Positions 35,217 through 44,825 are shown, counted from the stretch's first letter. The stretch: 64,000 nucleotides of DNA from Sphingomonas profundi (GCF_009739515.1 NZ_CP046535.1:1736001-1800000); one strand, 5' to 3'. A program made the numbers and translations. Notes: generated from the letters alone by a model not told the origin.

Positions 35217-35973
35217 CGCCGCTCCCAATCCACGTCGATCGTCAGCCCCTCACCCGTATAGACCGGCGGCGCGTCGCAGGCGATGCGAACCGCATCGGCC
35301 CGCGCGCGATCCAGAATGGCGGGCGGAACGTCGCTGCGGTGGTAGATCCGGTCCGCCTGCCCCAGCAGCCGCGCCGCCCGCAGGCTGAGCTCGTCCGGAT
35401 CGGGCGAGCGCAGGCGGATCGTCTCGCGGCCGGTGCGCTGCGTTCCGCCAGCGTTCAGCCACGCGGCGACATCGGCCTCGTTCCCGTCGCAGAAGGGATC
35501 GAGGGGACCGCCCTCCGCCAGCGCCGCATCGATCGCCCGCCGCCGGTCGGCCGCCGCCGGCCACCGCGCGCGGACGGCCGGGCGGGCGGCGAACAGGCGC
35601 GCGGCCAGCGCGCCCAGGCCCGCCGGCAGCATCGCCTCCAGCCGCTGGCGCAATGCCTTGGCGAGCCCGGCGGAGGCGCCGCCGGTGCCGATCGCGATCA
35701 GCACCGGATCGCGATCGACGATCGCCGGCAGGGTGAAGTCGCACAGGTCCGGCCGGTCGACCGCGTTGACCAGGATGCCGCGCGCCCGCAGCCGCGCCAC
35801 CGCCGCCTCGGGATCGTCGATCGCCACGATCGCCAGCGCGGCGTCGCCGTCCTCGCCCAGGATCACACCGCCGGCCCGCTCCAGCAGCCGCCGCTTGGCG
35901 GCGCCGCCTCGCCGTCGCCCAGCAGGATGACCGCGCGACCGTTCAGGCGCAGGAAGATCGGCAGGCTATGCGT
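35213..35973 (-). pseudogene. Siroheme synthase N-terminal (precorrin-2 dehydrogenase/ferrochelatase) with frameshift
   Basis: The intact part (35866 down to 35213) reads as a CysG N-terminal or Met8-like protein: GILVNAVDRPDLCDFTLPAI, then VLIAIGTGGASAGLAKALRQ. Before it another frame reads HSLPIFLRLNGRAVILLGDG, the expected NAD-binding start. The two frames join only if one base is missing near 35897-35908 (expected EAA-KRRLLERAGG). The codon where ATG is expected, before CATAGC, is ACG (35971-35973) behind GGAGG, and no other start precedes the upstream in-frame stop. Both lesions could be decay, or assembly error. A C-terminal methyltransferase domain is not attached. It overlaps zntB (ATGA). 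Confidence 0.72.
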
Positions 35974-36062
35974 GGCGCCCTCCTGTCCCGTCGTCGAAGC
36001 CGGCCGCTACCCGATCACCTCTTTGATACCGCTCGGTCCGGCCGGCCGGTCGCGGCGGTGGA

Positions 36063-36926
36063 TCACAGTCCCGCGATGAACGCCCGCACCTCGTCGGCGA
36101 TGTCCGCCCGTTCAAGCGAGAGCGCGATGTTCGCCTGGATGAAGCCGGCCTTGTCGCCGCAATCGTGGCGCATGCCGTCAAAGGTCTGCGCGTGAAACGG
36201 CTGTTGGCCGATCAGCTTGGCCATCGCGTCGGTCAGCTGGATCTCGTTGCCGGCGCCGCGCTCGCCCTTGCCGAGCAGCTCGAACACCTCGGGCTGCAGG
36301 ATGTAGCGGCCGACCGCCGCCAGGCGGGATGGCGGGTTCGCCTTCGGCTTCTCCACCAGCCCGCGCACCTCCGTCACCGGCCCGTCGACGGCACCCGGAT
36401 CGACGATGCCGAAGCGGCTGGTGTGCGCCTCCGGCACCTCCAGCACCGCGATCACGTTGCCGCCCTTCGCCTCGTAGGTGCGGGCCATCTGGGCCAGGCA
36501 TGGCGATGCCGGGTTCCACAGCAGCTCGTCCGGCAGCAGCACGGCGAACGGCTCGTCGCCGATCAGGTCGCGCGCGCACCACACGGCGTGGCCCAGGCCC
36601 AGCGGCTCCTGCTGGCGCACAAAGGCGGCGTTGCCGGGGGCAAGGCGGCTGTCCTCGAGCAGTTCGAGGATGTCGTGCTTGTTCTTCTCCTTCAAGGTCG
36701 CGCAGAGCTCGTAGGGGATGTCGAAATAGTCCTCGATCGCGTTCTTGCCGCGGCCGGTCACGAAGATCATCTGCTCGATGCCGGCGGCGCGCGCCTCGTC
36801 CACGGCATATTGGATCAGCGGCTTGTCGACGACGGGCAGCATCTCCTTGGGCACCGCCTTGGTGGCGGGCAGGAAGCGGGTGCCCATGCCGGCAACCGGA
36901 AAGACGGCCTTGCGAACAGGTTTCAT
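36063..36926 (-). CDS. galU: UTP--glucose-1-phosphate uridylyltransferase
   Basis: This 287-residue nucleotidyltransferase makes UDP-glucose, the precursor of many surface sugars. The N-terminal motif GMGTRFLPATKAVPKEMLP holds the UTP-binding Lys/Arg. GLGHAVWCARDLIGDEPFAVLLPDE contains the metal-binding Asp, and LVEKPKANPPS is the typical sugar-site loop. It is the last gene of the argH-lptM-lysA-galU unit, with ATGA overlap onto lysA. Length is normal. UDP-glucose supply fits the glycosyltransferases elsewhere in the window. Confidence 0.96.
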   Translation of the reverse strand: MKPVRKAVFPVAGMGTRFLPATKAVPKEMLPVVDKPLIQYAVDEARAAGIEQMIFVTGRGKNAIEDYFDIPYELCATLKEKNKHDILELLEDSRLAPGNAAFVRQQEPLGLGHAVWCARDLIGDEPFAVLLPDELLWNPASPCLAQMARTYEAKGGNVIAVLEVPEAHTSRFGIVDPGAVDGPVTEVRGLVEKPKANPPSRLAAVGRYILQPEVFELLGKGERGAGNEIQLTDAMAKLIGQQPFHAQTFDGMRHDCGDKAGFIQANIALSLERADIADEVRAFIAGL

Positions 36927-38203
36927 GCGGTCTCCTCAGCAACGAGCCACGGCGGCAGATTATCCGCCGCGATCAATGCCTCCAGTGGCTGCCTCGCCCG
37001 CACTATCGACCATTTGTTACCGGATACGATAACCTCCGGCGTCAACGGTCGGCTATTATACGTTCCCGCCATCGTCGCGCCATAGGCGCCGGCGGTCATG
37101 AAGGCGATCAGGTCGCCGGCCGCCACATGCTCCATCGGGCGGTGCATGGCGAAGGTGTCGCCGCTCTCGCACACCGGCCCCACCACGTTGGCGGTGAAGC
37201 GCCGGCCGTCCGGCGCCACCGCGCGGATATCGTGCCACGCATCGTAGAGGCTCGGCCGCATCAGGTCGTTCATCGCCGCGTCCACGATCACGAACGGCTC
37301 GGCCACGCCCTGCTTCACGCGGATTACCCGCGTCAACAGCACGCCGGCATTGGCGACGATCAGCCGCCCGGGCTCGAACACCAGCCGCGCGTCCCACCCG
37401 GCCGTGATCCGCGCCACCATCTCGCCATAGGCGGCCGGGCTCGGCGGCACCGGCTGCGCCGGATCGTAGGGCACGCCCAGCCCGCCGCCCAGATCGGCGA
37501 CGCGGATCGGATGGCCGGCGCGCCTGAGCGATTCGATCAGCGTACCGATCTTGCCGAATGCCGCTTCCAGCGGCTTCAGATCGGTCAGCTGGCTGCCGAT
37601 GTGGACGGCCACGCCGCGTATCGAGAGGCCGGGCAGCCCCCGCGCCAGCGCATAGGCGGCGTGGGCGCGATCATAGGCCACGCCGAACTTGTTCTCCGAC
37701 TTGCCGGTGGAGATCTTCGCGTGGGTGCCGGCATCAACGTCCGGGTTGATGCGGAAGGCGATCGGCGCCGTCGTGCCCATGCCGTGCGCCACGGCGGAGA
37801 GCATCTCCACCTCCGGCTCCGATTCCACGTTGAACTGGAAGATGCCGTGGCGCAGCGCCAGCGCCATCTCCTCGGCCGTCTTGCCCACGCCGGAGAAGAC
37901 GATCCGGTCAGGCGCGATCCCCGCGTTGAGCGCGCGCAGCAGCTCGCCGCCGGAGACCACGTCCGCGCCCAGCCCGGCGCGGGCCAGGGTGGCGAGCACG
38001 GCGGCGTTCGGGTTCGCCTTTACCGCATAGGCGACGAGCGGCGGCTGCGGCAGCGCCGCCAGCGCCTCGCGGAACACGCGCGCGTGCCGCTCCATCGTCG
38101 CCGTCGCATAGACATATACCGGCGTGCCGACCGCCTCGGCGATGGCGGGCAGGGCCACGTCCTCGGCGTGCATCACGCCGTCGCGCAGATCGAAATGGTC
38201 CAT
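36923..38203 (-). CDS. lysA: Diaminopimelate decarboxylase
   Basis: This 426-residue PLP enzyme makes lysine from meso-diaminopimelate. The alanine-racemase-like barrel carries the PLP Lys62 in AYAVKANPNAA, the Gly-rich phosphate loop VADLGGGLGVPY, and the C-terminal domain motif CESGDTF with the active-site Cys. It sits between lptM (6-base gap upstream) and galU (overlap). dapD of the same pathway is far away at 9479-10315. No LysR-type regulator is adjacent. Confidence 0.96.
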   Translation of the reverse strand: MDHFDLRDGVMHAEDVALPAIAEAVGTPVYVYATATMERHARVFREALAALPQPPLVAYAVKANPNAAVLATLARAGLGADVVSGGELLRALNAGIAPDRIVFSGVGKTAEEMALALRHGIFQFNVESEPEVEMLSAVAHGMGTTAPIAFRINPDVDAGTHAKISTGKSENKFGVAYDRAHAAYALARGLPGLSIRGVAVHIGSQLTDLKPLEAAFGKIGTLIESLRRAGHPIRVADLGGGLGVPYDPAQPVPPSPAAYGEMVARITAGWDARLVFEPGRLIVANAGVLLTRVIRVKQGVAEPFVIVDAAMNDLMRPSLYDAWHDIRAVAPDGRRFTANVVGPVCESGDTFAMHRPMEHVAAGDLIAFMTAGAYGATMAGTYNSRPLTPEVIVSGNKWSIVRARQPLEALIAADNLPPWLVAEETA

Positions 38204-38209
38204 GGCGCG

Positions 38210-38461
38210 TCAGCCCGGCGGCGGCAGGTCGAAGCGGTCGTCCGGCCGTTCCTGCGATTTGGTCAGCAGCTCCTCGCTGCGATCCGGCGCCTCCTCGGTG
38301 CGGCGGGTCAGCAGATCGTCCGCCGTCGGCTGGGTGGCGGCGAAGGCCGGCTTCGGCGGCAGCGCGGCGCCCTCCGGCGGCTGCAACCCGTTGCGCTGGC
38401 CGCATGCCGCCAAGGACAGCGCCATCAGCGGGATGGCGGAGATCGCGATCGTCCGGTTCAT
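38210..38461 (-). CDS. lptM: Small lipoprotein LptM-like
   Basis: This 83-residue protein has a lipoprotein signal with lipobox LAAC, Cys20, directly followed by [12 protein letters not shown]. The short Gly-Gln-Lys/Arg-x-Gly-Pro type stretch after the lipidated Cys is the LptM (YifL) family motif. LptM assists assembly of the LPS translocon LptDE in enterobacteria, and its gene lies near lysine or DAP genes there too. The rest is Pro/Glu-rich and probably disordered. The start overlaps the argH stop by four bases. Confidence 0.8.
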   Translation of the reverse strand: MNRTIAISAIPLMALSLAACGQRNGLQPPEGAALPPKPAFAATQPTADDLLTRRTEEAPDRSEELLTKSQERPDDRFDLPPPG

Positions 38462-39834
38462 GCGTCCATCCTCAGCGCGGCGCGCGCCTCCGCCACCCGC
38501 GCGCGTACCTGATCGGGCGCGGTGCCGCCGTGGCTGGTCCGGCTGGCGACGGAGGCGTCGACGCTCAGCGCCGCGAACAGCCGCGCGTCGATCCGCTCGT
38601 CTATCTCGCGCAGCTTGTCCAGCGGCACCCGATCCAGCGCCACGCCCAGCCGCTCGGCCAGCCGCACGGCCATGCCGGTGATGTGATGCGCCTCGCGGAA
38701 CGGGATGTCCGCCACCCGCACCAGCCAGTCGGCCAGGTCGGTCGCGGTGGCGAACCCCATCTCGGCCGCCGCCCGCATCCGCGCGGAGCTGAACGTCGCC
38801 GTCTCCACCATGCCCGTCATCGCCGCGATGGAGAGGGCGAGCAGGTCGTGCGCCTCGAACACCGGCGGCTTGTCGTCCTGCATGTCCTTCGAATAAGCGA
38901 GCGGCAGCCCCTTCATCGTCATGGTGAGGGCCATCATGCAGCCGGCGATCCGTCCGCTATGGCCGCGCACCAGCTCCGCCGCATCGGGGTTACGCTTCTG
39001 CGGCATGATCGAGGATCCGGTGGAGTAAGCGTCCGGCAGCGCGACGAAGCCGAACGGCTGGCTCGCCCAGATGATGAACTCCTCCGCCAGGCGGGAGAGG
39101 TGCAGGCCGCACTGCGTCGCCGCCATCAGATAATCGAGCGCGAAATCGCGATCGGACACCGAATCGAGCGAGTTGGCCGTCGGCCCCTCGAAGCCCAGGG
39201 CGGCCGCCGTCGCGTCGCGATCGATCGGAAAGCCCGTGCCCGCCAGCGCCGCCGCGCCCAGCGGGCAGCGGTTCAGCCGCACGCGCGCATCGGCGAAGCG
39301 GCTGCGATCGCGGGCGATCATCTCGTAATAGGCCATCAGGTGGTGGCCCAGCGTCACCGGCTGCGCCACCTGCAGGTGGGTGAAGCCCGGCATCACCGAT
39401 GCCGCATGCTCGCCCGCCCGCTTCACCAGCGCCTTCTGCAAGCCGGCGAGCCCGGCCGCCACCGCGTCGATCGCGTCGCGCACCCACAGGCGGAAGTCGG
39501 TGGCGACCTGGTCGTTGCGCGATCGCGCCGTGTGCAGCCGCCCCGCCGCCGGGCCGATCAGGCTGGCGAGCCGGCTCTCGGTCGCCATGTGGATGTCTTC
39601 CAGCGCCAGATCCTCGGGCACGCCGGCCTCGGCATATTCGCCCTCGATCCGCGTCAGCCCGTCGGCGATCGCGGCCGCATCCTCGGCGGAAACGATGCCC
39701 TGCCGCGCCAGCATCGCGACATGCGCCTGCGATCCGGCTATGTCCTGCCGCCAGAGTCGCTTATCGAAGGGGATCGAGGCATTGATCTCGCGCATCACCG
39801 CGGCCGGGCCTTCGGCGAAGCGCCCGCCCCACAT
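38458..39834 (-). CDS. argH: Argininosuccinate lyase
   Basis: This 458-residue enzyme cleaves argininosuccinate to arginine and fumarate. It begins [10 protein letters not shown], the usual N-terminal motif. [18 protein letters not shown] and the fumarase/aspartase superfamily signature [11 protein letters not shown] (with the catalytic Ser in the flexible loop) are both complete. I chose the ATG at 39834 because MWGGRF is the normal start. A longer frame upstream crosses the divergent tlpA gene. It leads the argH-lptM-lysA-galU operon. Only 16 bases separate it from tlpA. Confidence 0.96.
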   Translation of the reverse strand: MWGGRFAEGPAAVMREINASIPFDKRLWRQDIAGSQAHVAMLARQGIVSAEDAAAIADGLTRIEGEYAEAGVPEDLALEDIHMATESRLASLIGPAAGRLHTARSRNDQVATDFRLWVRDAIDAVAAGLAGLQKALVKRAGEHAASVMPGFTHLQVAQPVTLGHHLMAYYEMIARDRSRFADARVRLNRCPLGAAALAGTGFPIDRDATAAALGFEGPTANSLDSVSDRDFALDYLMAATQCGLHLSRLAEEFIIWASQPFGFVALPDAYSTGSSIMPQKRNPDAAELVRGHSGRIAGCMMALTMTMKGLPLAYSKDMQDDKPPVFEAHDLLALSIAAMTGMVETATFSSARMRAAAEMGFATATDLADWLVRVADIPFREAHHITGMAVRLAERLGVALDRVPLDKLREIDERIDARLFAALSVDASVASRTSHGGTAPDQVRARVAEARAALRMDA

Positions 39835-39850
39835 CGAATTGGAGCTTTCC

Positions 39851-40417
39851 GTGCGGTCTTCGATTGCCCTGGTCCTTCTCGCCCTGCTCGCGGCTTGCGA
39901 TAAGCAACAGCCGCAGGCACCGCAAGGCACCGTCGCCGAAACGAGCGAGAGCATCGGCAAGGTCGATATCGCCAGCGCCGGCAAGGCGGCGCCGGCCGTG
40001 CCCTTCGCCGATCCGCACGGCGGCCCGGCCACGCTCGCCACCTTCCGCGGCAAGCCGCTGCTGGTGAACCTCTGGGCGACATGGTGCGGCCCCTGCGTGC
40101 GCGAGATGCCGACCCTGGACGCGCTGGCCGAGCGCGAGGGCGATCGCTTCCGCACGATCGTCGTCAGCCAGGATCTGCAGGGCCAGCAGGTCGTCGCGCC
40201 CTTCTTCGCCAAGCAGGGGTTCAAGGCGCTGCAACCCTATGTCGATACGAAGAACGTGCTGATGACGGCGCTGGAGACGGACACGCTGCCGACGACGATC
40301 TTCTACGACGCCAAGGGCCGGGAGCAGTGGCGCGTGATGGGCGCGATGGACTGGTCGGGCGAGCGCGCGAAGAAGCTGATCGAGGGCGCGCTGAACCCGC
40401 CCGGCGGCACCGGCTGA
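39851..40417 (+). CDS. TlpA-type lipoprotein thioredoxin
   Basis: This 188-residue membrane-anchored thiol-disulfide oxidoreductase has a lipoprotein signal with lipobox LAAC (Cys16). The thioredoxin-like domain carries the active site WCGPC (Cys79, Cys82) in [18 protein letters not shown] and the cis-Pro in [10 protein letters not shown]. Such proteins keep periplasmic thiols reduced, for example in cytochrome c or oxidase assembly. The GTG start at 39851 follows GGAG at 39841, within the 16-base gap to the divergent argH. The next gene starts inside its stop codon. Confidence 0.9.
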   Translation: MRSSIALVLLALLAACDKQQPQAPQGTVAETSESIGKVDIASAGKAAPAVPFADPHGGPATLATFRGKPLLVNLWATWCGPCVREMPTLDALAEREGDRFRTIVVSQDLQGQQVVAPFFAKQGFKALQPYVDTKNVLMTALETDTLPTTIFYDAKGREQWRVMGAMDWSGERAKKLIEGALNPPGGTG

Positions 40418-40848
40418 TGATCCCGCCGCGCATCACCCTCGTCACCCTGGGGGTCGCCGATCTCGCCCGCGCGACCGCCTTCTACGAGGCGCTGGGCTGG
40501 CCGCGCCGGCTGCGGGAGGCGGACGGGGTCGCCTTCTTCCAGCTCGGCCCGCTCGGCCTCAGCCTGTATCCGGACGCCGATCTGGCCGTGGACGCAAAGG
40601 TGCGCCCGCGCGAAGGCCAGGGCTTTCGCGGCATGAGCCTGGCGCAGAACCTGCCCGGCCGGGCGGACGTGGATGCGGCGATCGCCGCGCTGCTCGCCGC
40701 CGGCGCCACGCTGCTGGCGGCGGCGGAGGAGAAGGCGTGGGGCGGCTATGGCGGCTACGTCGCCGATCCGGACGGCCATGCGTGGGAGATCGCCTGGAAC
40801 CCCGGCTTCCCGCTCGCCGACGATGGCGCGATGACGATCCCGGAATAG
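40417..40848 (+). CDS. VOC (glyoxalase/bleomycin-resistance-like) family protein
   Basis: This 143-residue protein has one vicinal-oxygen-chelate module. Conserved features are ITLVTLGVADLARATAFYEALGW at the start and GYGGYVADPDGHAWEIAWNP at the end, where His and Glu are the usual metal ligands. This subgroup is widespread, and most members have no known substrate. It begins inside the stop codon of the tlpA-type gene (TGATG), so the two are expressed together. Confidence 0.83.
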   Translation: MIPPRITLVTLGVADLARATAFYEALGWPRRLREADGVAFFQLGPLGLSLYPDADLAVDAKVRPREGQGFRGMSLAQNLPGRADVDAAIAALLAAGATLLAAAEEKAWGGYGGYVADPDGHAWEIAWNPGFPLADDGAMTIPE

Positions 40849-40928
40849 ATCGGGCCAATCGCCCGTCGCGAAAGCGGCGCTAGGCACCCGACAAACATTC
40901 CTTGGTTCCCTGCGCCGGTCTCGGCGAT

Positions 40929-40951
40929 ATCTCTACCGGAACAATAGAGAT
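40929..40951. promoter_or_regulatory. Operator-like inverted repeat upstream of a TonB receptor
   Basis: ATCTCTA (40929-40935) and TAGAGAT (40945-40951) are perfect inverted arms 9 bases apart, about 110 bases before the TonB receptor start. The stretch is locally AT-rich. It could be a regulator site. No regulator gene lies near. Confidence 0.35.
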
Positions 40952-41061
40952 CTAGCAGCGCACGCCACCGGCGGGCGCCGGCTGGGATACGCGGCCGACT
41001 GCCGCGACGGTGCGACCGGCGCTTGCCGGTGCGCCGCGCCTGAACCTGCCTGGGGGAATTG

Positions 41062-43551
41062 ATGATCGCACGCACCGTACCCGCCACCGACCGCTCCATC
41101 CGGATGCGGTCGGCGCGCCGCATGCTGGCGCTGCTCGCCGGCACTACCATGCTCGCCGCGCCGGCCCTCGCGGAGGGCCCGGCCGATGCCGCCGAGGCGG
41201 CGGCCGATGCGGTGGACGTCGGCGGCAGCGGCACCGGCGAGATCCTCGTCACCGCGCGCCGCCGGCAGGAGGCGATCCAGGACGTGCCGCTCGCCATCTC
41301 GGTCGTCGATGCGCGGGCGATCGAGGCGACGGGCAGCTTCAACGTCAACAAGCTCACCCAATTGCAGCCCAGCCTGCAATTCTACTCGACCAACCCGCGC
41401 AATTCCGCCGCCAACATCCGCGGCCTCGGCGCGCCGTTCGGCCTGACGAACGACGGTATCGAGCAGGGCGTCGGCATCTATGTCGACCAGGTCTATTACA
41501 GCCGCATCGCCTCGGCCACGTTCGACTTCATCGACGTGGAGCGGATCGAGGTGCTGCGCGGTCCGCAGGGCACGCTCTACGGCAAGAACACCACCGCCGG
41601 GGCGATCAACATCACCACCCGCGCGCCCAGCTTCTCGCCGGAAGGGCGGGCGGAGGTGACGATCGGCAATCTCGGGCTGGTGCAGGCCAAGGCGTCCGTC
41701 TCCGGCCCGCTGGTCGACGACAAGGTCGCGATCCGCCTCGCCGGCTCCTCCACCCACCGACGCGGCACGATCTTCAACGTGACGAGCGGCAACCATGTGA
41801 ACGAGCTGGATAATCTCGGCCTGCGCGGCCAGGTGCTGGTGAAGGCGACGGACACGCTCGACCTCACCTTCGCCGGCGACTACAACCGCCAGAACCCGGA
41901 ATGCTGCGCGCAGATCTACGTGCGCACCGGCGCCACCCAGCGCCCGCTGAACCGCCAGTTCGCCGCCCTCGCCGCCGCCTTCAACTACGCCCCGCCCAGC
42001 ACCAACGCGTTCGATCGGCTGACCGACCTCGATACCGATCTGCGCGCGAAGCAGGTGATCGGCGGCGCCTCTCTGCGCGCCGAGTGGGAGCTTGGCTCGG
42101 GCTCGCTCACCTCCGTCACGGCCTGGCGGTTCTGGGACTGGGATCCCTCGAACGATCGCGACTTCACCGGCCTGCCGATCACCACCGTCTCGGCCAACCC
42201 GTCCAAGCAGGATCAGTATACGCAGGAACTGCGCTACGCCGGCACCACCGGCCGGTTCGACTATGTGATCGGCGCGTTCGCCTTCCACCAGAAGATCCAC
42301 ACCGACGGGCTCCAGGTACAGGGTTCGGCCGCCAGCCGCTTCCTGCTGAACCCCGGCAACGTGCCCGCCGGCTCCAGCGGATGCGCCACGCCGACCACCA
42401 ATGCCTGCAACCCGGCGGTGCTGAACGGCCTCAGGGCGGTGAACGACATCGATTTCAAGAATACCAGCGCCGCCGTGTTCGGCCAGCTGACATGGCGCGT
42501 CACCGATCGCCTGCGCCTCCAGCCCGGCGTGCGGGTGAACTACGACAAGAAGTCCGGCTCCTATATCTCCACCGTCACCACCGGCGCCGGCAGCACGACG
42601 CTGAACAACGATCAGCGCGGCGTCCTCGCCCCGCAGAGCTATTCGCCGAAGTTCAGCGACTGGAACCTTTCCTACGATTTCACCGCCTCGTTCGACGTGA
42701 CGCGCGACGTGCTGGCCTACGCCACCTATGCGCGCAGCTTTAAATCGGGCGGCATCAACCTTTCCGGGCTGCCGCTGGATGCGGGCAACAACCCGATCCT
42801 CAGCGCCGGCAGCGTGAAGCCGGAGAAGGTCAACCATTACGAGATCGGCCTTAAGACCCAGTTCTTCGATCGCCGGGCGACCCTGAACCTGTCCGGCTTC
42901 TGGACCGAGATCAGCGACTATCAGGCCACCGTCACCAACGGCCAGCTCGGCGTGCTGCGCGGCTACCTGGCCAATGCCGACAAGGTGCGCGTGCGCGGCT
43001 TCGAGGCGGACTTCTCCGCGCGGCCGGTCGACGGTCTCAGCCTCTATGCCAGCGGCACCTTCAACGATCACGAATATGTGAAGTTCACCGATGCGCCCTG
43101 CCCGCCCGAGCTTTCCGGCGGATCGACCGGCGCCACGCCCAGCGCGCCCGGCACCCCCGGCGGCGTCAGCCCGGCCAATTGCAACATCTCCGGCCAGTGG
43201 CTGCCGGGCATCTCTAGGTGGGCGGCCTCGTTCGGCGGCGAATATGCGCTGCCCACCCGCCTGGTCGGCGCGGACGGCGAGGCGTATCTCGGCATTGACG
43301 GCAGCTACCGCTCCAAATTCTCGTCCAATCCTTCGCGCTCCGCCTATACCGACGTCGCCGGCTACGCGCTGGCCAACGTGCGCGCCGGCTTCCGCGTGCA
43401 GGATGGCTGGGATCTGTTCGGCTGGGTGCGCAACGTGTTCGACAAGAACTACTATGAGCTGCTCGCCACGCAATCCGGCAACACCGGCCTGATCGTCGGC
43501 CAGCCGGCCGATCCGCGCACCTACGGCGCCACCCTGAAGGTGACGTTCTAG
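41062..43551 (+). CDS. TonB-dependent outer-membrane receptor
   Basis: This 829-residue protein has a signal peptide (residues 1-37, ending APALA) and a TonB box in GEILVTARRRQE. The plug domain (about 55-170) has IQDVPLAISVVDA and RIEVLRGPQGTLYGKNTTAG, and the 22-strand barrel ends in ATLKVTF. TonB receptors import siderophores, B12 or carbohydrates with energy from TonB-ExbBD. The sequence IQDVPLAISV with GPQGTLYG is the common sphingomonad subfamily, without substrate specificity. The ATG at 41062 follows GGGGGA. No transporter or enzyme gene stands beside it to hint at its ligand. Confidence 0.93.
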   Translation: MIARTVPATDRSIRMRSARRMLALLAGTTMLAAPALAEGPADAAEAAADAVDVGGSGTGEILVTARRRQEAIQDVPLAISVVDARAIEATGSFNVNKLTQLQPSLQFYSTNPRNSAANIRGLGAPFGLTNDGIEQGVGIYVDQVYYSRIASATFDFIDVERIEVLRGPQGTLYGKNTTAGAINITTRAPSFSPEGRAEVTIGNLGLVQAKASVSGPLVDDKVAIRLAGSSTHRRGTIFNVTSGNHVNELDNLGLRGQVLVKATDTLDLTFAGDYNRQNPECCAQIYVRTGATQRPLNRQFAALAAAFNYAPPSTNAFDRLTDLDTDLRAKQVIGGASLRAEWELGSGSLTSVTAWRFWDWDPSNDRDFTGLPITTVSANPSKQDQYTQELRYAGTTGRFDYVIGAFAFHQKIHTDGLQVQGSAASRFLLNPGNVPAGSSGCATPTTNACNPAVLNGLRAVNDIDFKNTSAAVFGQLTWRVTDRLRLQPGVRVNYDKKSGSYISTVTTGAGSTTLNNDQRGVLAPQSYSPKFSDWNLSYDFTASFDVTRDVLAYATYARSFKSGGINLSGLPLDAGNNPILSAGSVKPEKVNHYEIGLKTQFFDRRATLNLSGFWTEISDYQATVTNGQLGVLRGYLANADKVRVRGFEADFSARPVDGLSLYASGTFNDHEYVKFTDAPCPPELSGGSTGATPSAPGTPGGVSPANCNISGQWLPGISRWAASFGGEYALPTRLVGADGEAYLGIDGSYRSKFSSNPSRSAYTDVAGYALANVRAGFRVQDGWDLFGWVRNVFDKNYYELLATQSGNTGLIVGQPADPRTYGATLKVTF

Positions 43552-43582
43552 ACGGCGGCCTTGTTCCGAGCGCGGCAGAGCG

Positions 43583-43652
43583 CCTTGTCCCGAGCGCAGT
43601 CGAGGGACGACGTCGACGGGAGAGGCGTGCCTCGACTTCGCTCGACACAAGG
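43583..43652. repeat. Inverted-repeat element after the TonB receptor gene
   Basis: CCTTGTCCCGAGCGCAGTCG (from 43583) and its imperfect complement ending at 43652 (CGACTTCGCTCGACACAAGG) form two 23-base arms with 3 mismatches. A partial extra copy of the left arm (TTGTTCCGAGCGC) precedes it at 43561. It belongs to a family distinct from the CTCATCCTGAGG elements. Confidence 0.75.
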
Positions 43653-43751
43653 AAGACGCGCGGCGCGCCGGCATGGCCGTGGCGAAAGCGGGTGGCGCGC
43701 GCCCGCGCGAGCGCATAAGTCGCCCCCGACCAGAGGCCGACGGGGACGACG

Positions 43752-44825
43752 ATGAAGACGCTGCTGCTGCTGCCGGGAGACGGGATCGGACCGGAAGTGA
43801 CCGCCGAGGTGCGGCGCGTGGTCGCCTGGCTCGCCGATCATGCCGGGCTGCGGCTGGAAGTGGCCGAGGCGGCGTTCGGCGGCGCCTCGATCGACGCGCA
43901 CGGCGTGCCGCTGACGGATGCGGCGCGCGACGCGGCGCTCGCCAGCGATGCGGTGCTGATGGGTGCTGTCGGCGGGCCGCGATGGTCCGGCGTCGCCCGC
44001 GCGATCCGCCCGGAGGCCGGCCTGCTCGGCCTGCGCACGGCGATGCAGGTGTTCGCCAACCTGCGCCCGGTGCAGTGCTTCGATGCGCTGATCGACGCCT
44101 CGACGCTGAAGCCGGAGGTCGTCCGCGGGCTTGACATCATGATCGTGCGGGAGCTGACCGGCGGCGTCTATTTCGGCCAGCCCAAGGGCATCGAGACCCT
44201 GCCAGACGGCAGCCGGCGCGGCATAGACACCCAGGTCTACACCACCGCCGAGATCGAGCGCGTCGCCCGCACCGCCTTCGATCTCGCCCGCCGGCGCGGC
44301 AACCGCGTCTGCTCGGCCGAGAAGTCGAACGTGATGGACAGCGGCCTGCTGTGGCGCGAGGTCGTCACCGATCTTCACGCGCGCGACTATGCCGACGTGG
44401 CGCTGAGCCACATGCTGGCGGACAATGTGGCGATGCAGCTCGTCCACAATCCCCGCCAGTTCGACGTGCTGCTGACCGACAACCTGTTCGGCGACATCCT
44501 CTCCGACGAGGCCGGGATGCTCAGCGGCTCGATCGGCATGCTCGCCTCCGCCGCGCTCGGCGCGCCCGGCACGCCGGGGCTCTACGAGCCGATCCACGGC
44601 TCCGCGCCCGATATCGCCGGAAAGGGGGTGGCGAACCCGCTCGCCGCAATCATGTCGCTGGCAATGGCGCTGCAATTGTCGCTCGACGAGGCCGATCTCG
44701 CCGCGCGCCTGGTGGCCGCGGTGTCGGCGGCGCTCGACGGCGGCGCCCGCACGCGCGACCTGGGCGGCACCATCGGCACGCGGGAGATGGGCGACGCGGT
44801 GATCGCCGCGCTGGCCGCCGGCTGA
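43752..44825 (+). CDS. leuB: 3-isopropylmalate dehydrogenase
   Basis: This 357-residue enzyme oxidises and decarboxylates 3-isopropylmalate in leucine synthesis. It starts [28 protein letters not shown] and [13 protein letters not shown] are substrate-site motifs, and the isocitrate/isopropylmalate signature [20 protein letters not shown] is complete with the metal-binding Asp pair. [20 protein letters not shown] is the NAD-binding loop, and its Glu/His pattern favours NAD over NADP. leuC and leuD are not in the window. A hairpin follows the gene. Confidence 0.96.
   Translation: MKTLLLLPGDGIGPEVTAEVRRVVAWLADHAGLRLEVAEAAFGGASIDAHGVPLTDAARDAALASDAVLMGAVGGPRWSGVARAIRPEAGLLGLRTAMQVFANLRPVQCFDALIDASTLKPEVVRGLDIMIVRELTGGVYFGQPKGIETLPDGSRRGIDTQVYTTAEIERVARTAFDLARRRGNRVCSAEKSNVMDSGLLWREVVTDLHARDYADVALSHMLADNVAMQLVHNPRQFDVLLTDNLFGDILSDEAGMLSGSIGMLASAALGAPGTPGLYEPIHGSAPDIAGKGVANPLAAIMSLAMALQLSLDEADLAARLVAAVSAALDGGARTRDLGGTIGTREMGDAVIAALAAG

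Noticed and set aside
40933-43716. A 927-codon minus-strand open frame opposite the TonB receptor gene
   Set aside because: The receptor on the plus strand has a signal peptide, TonB box, plug and barrel end. The antisense translation has no recognisable motif.
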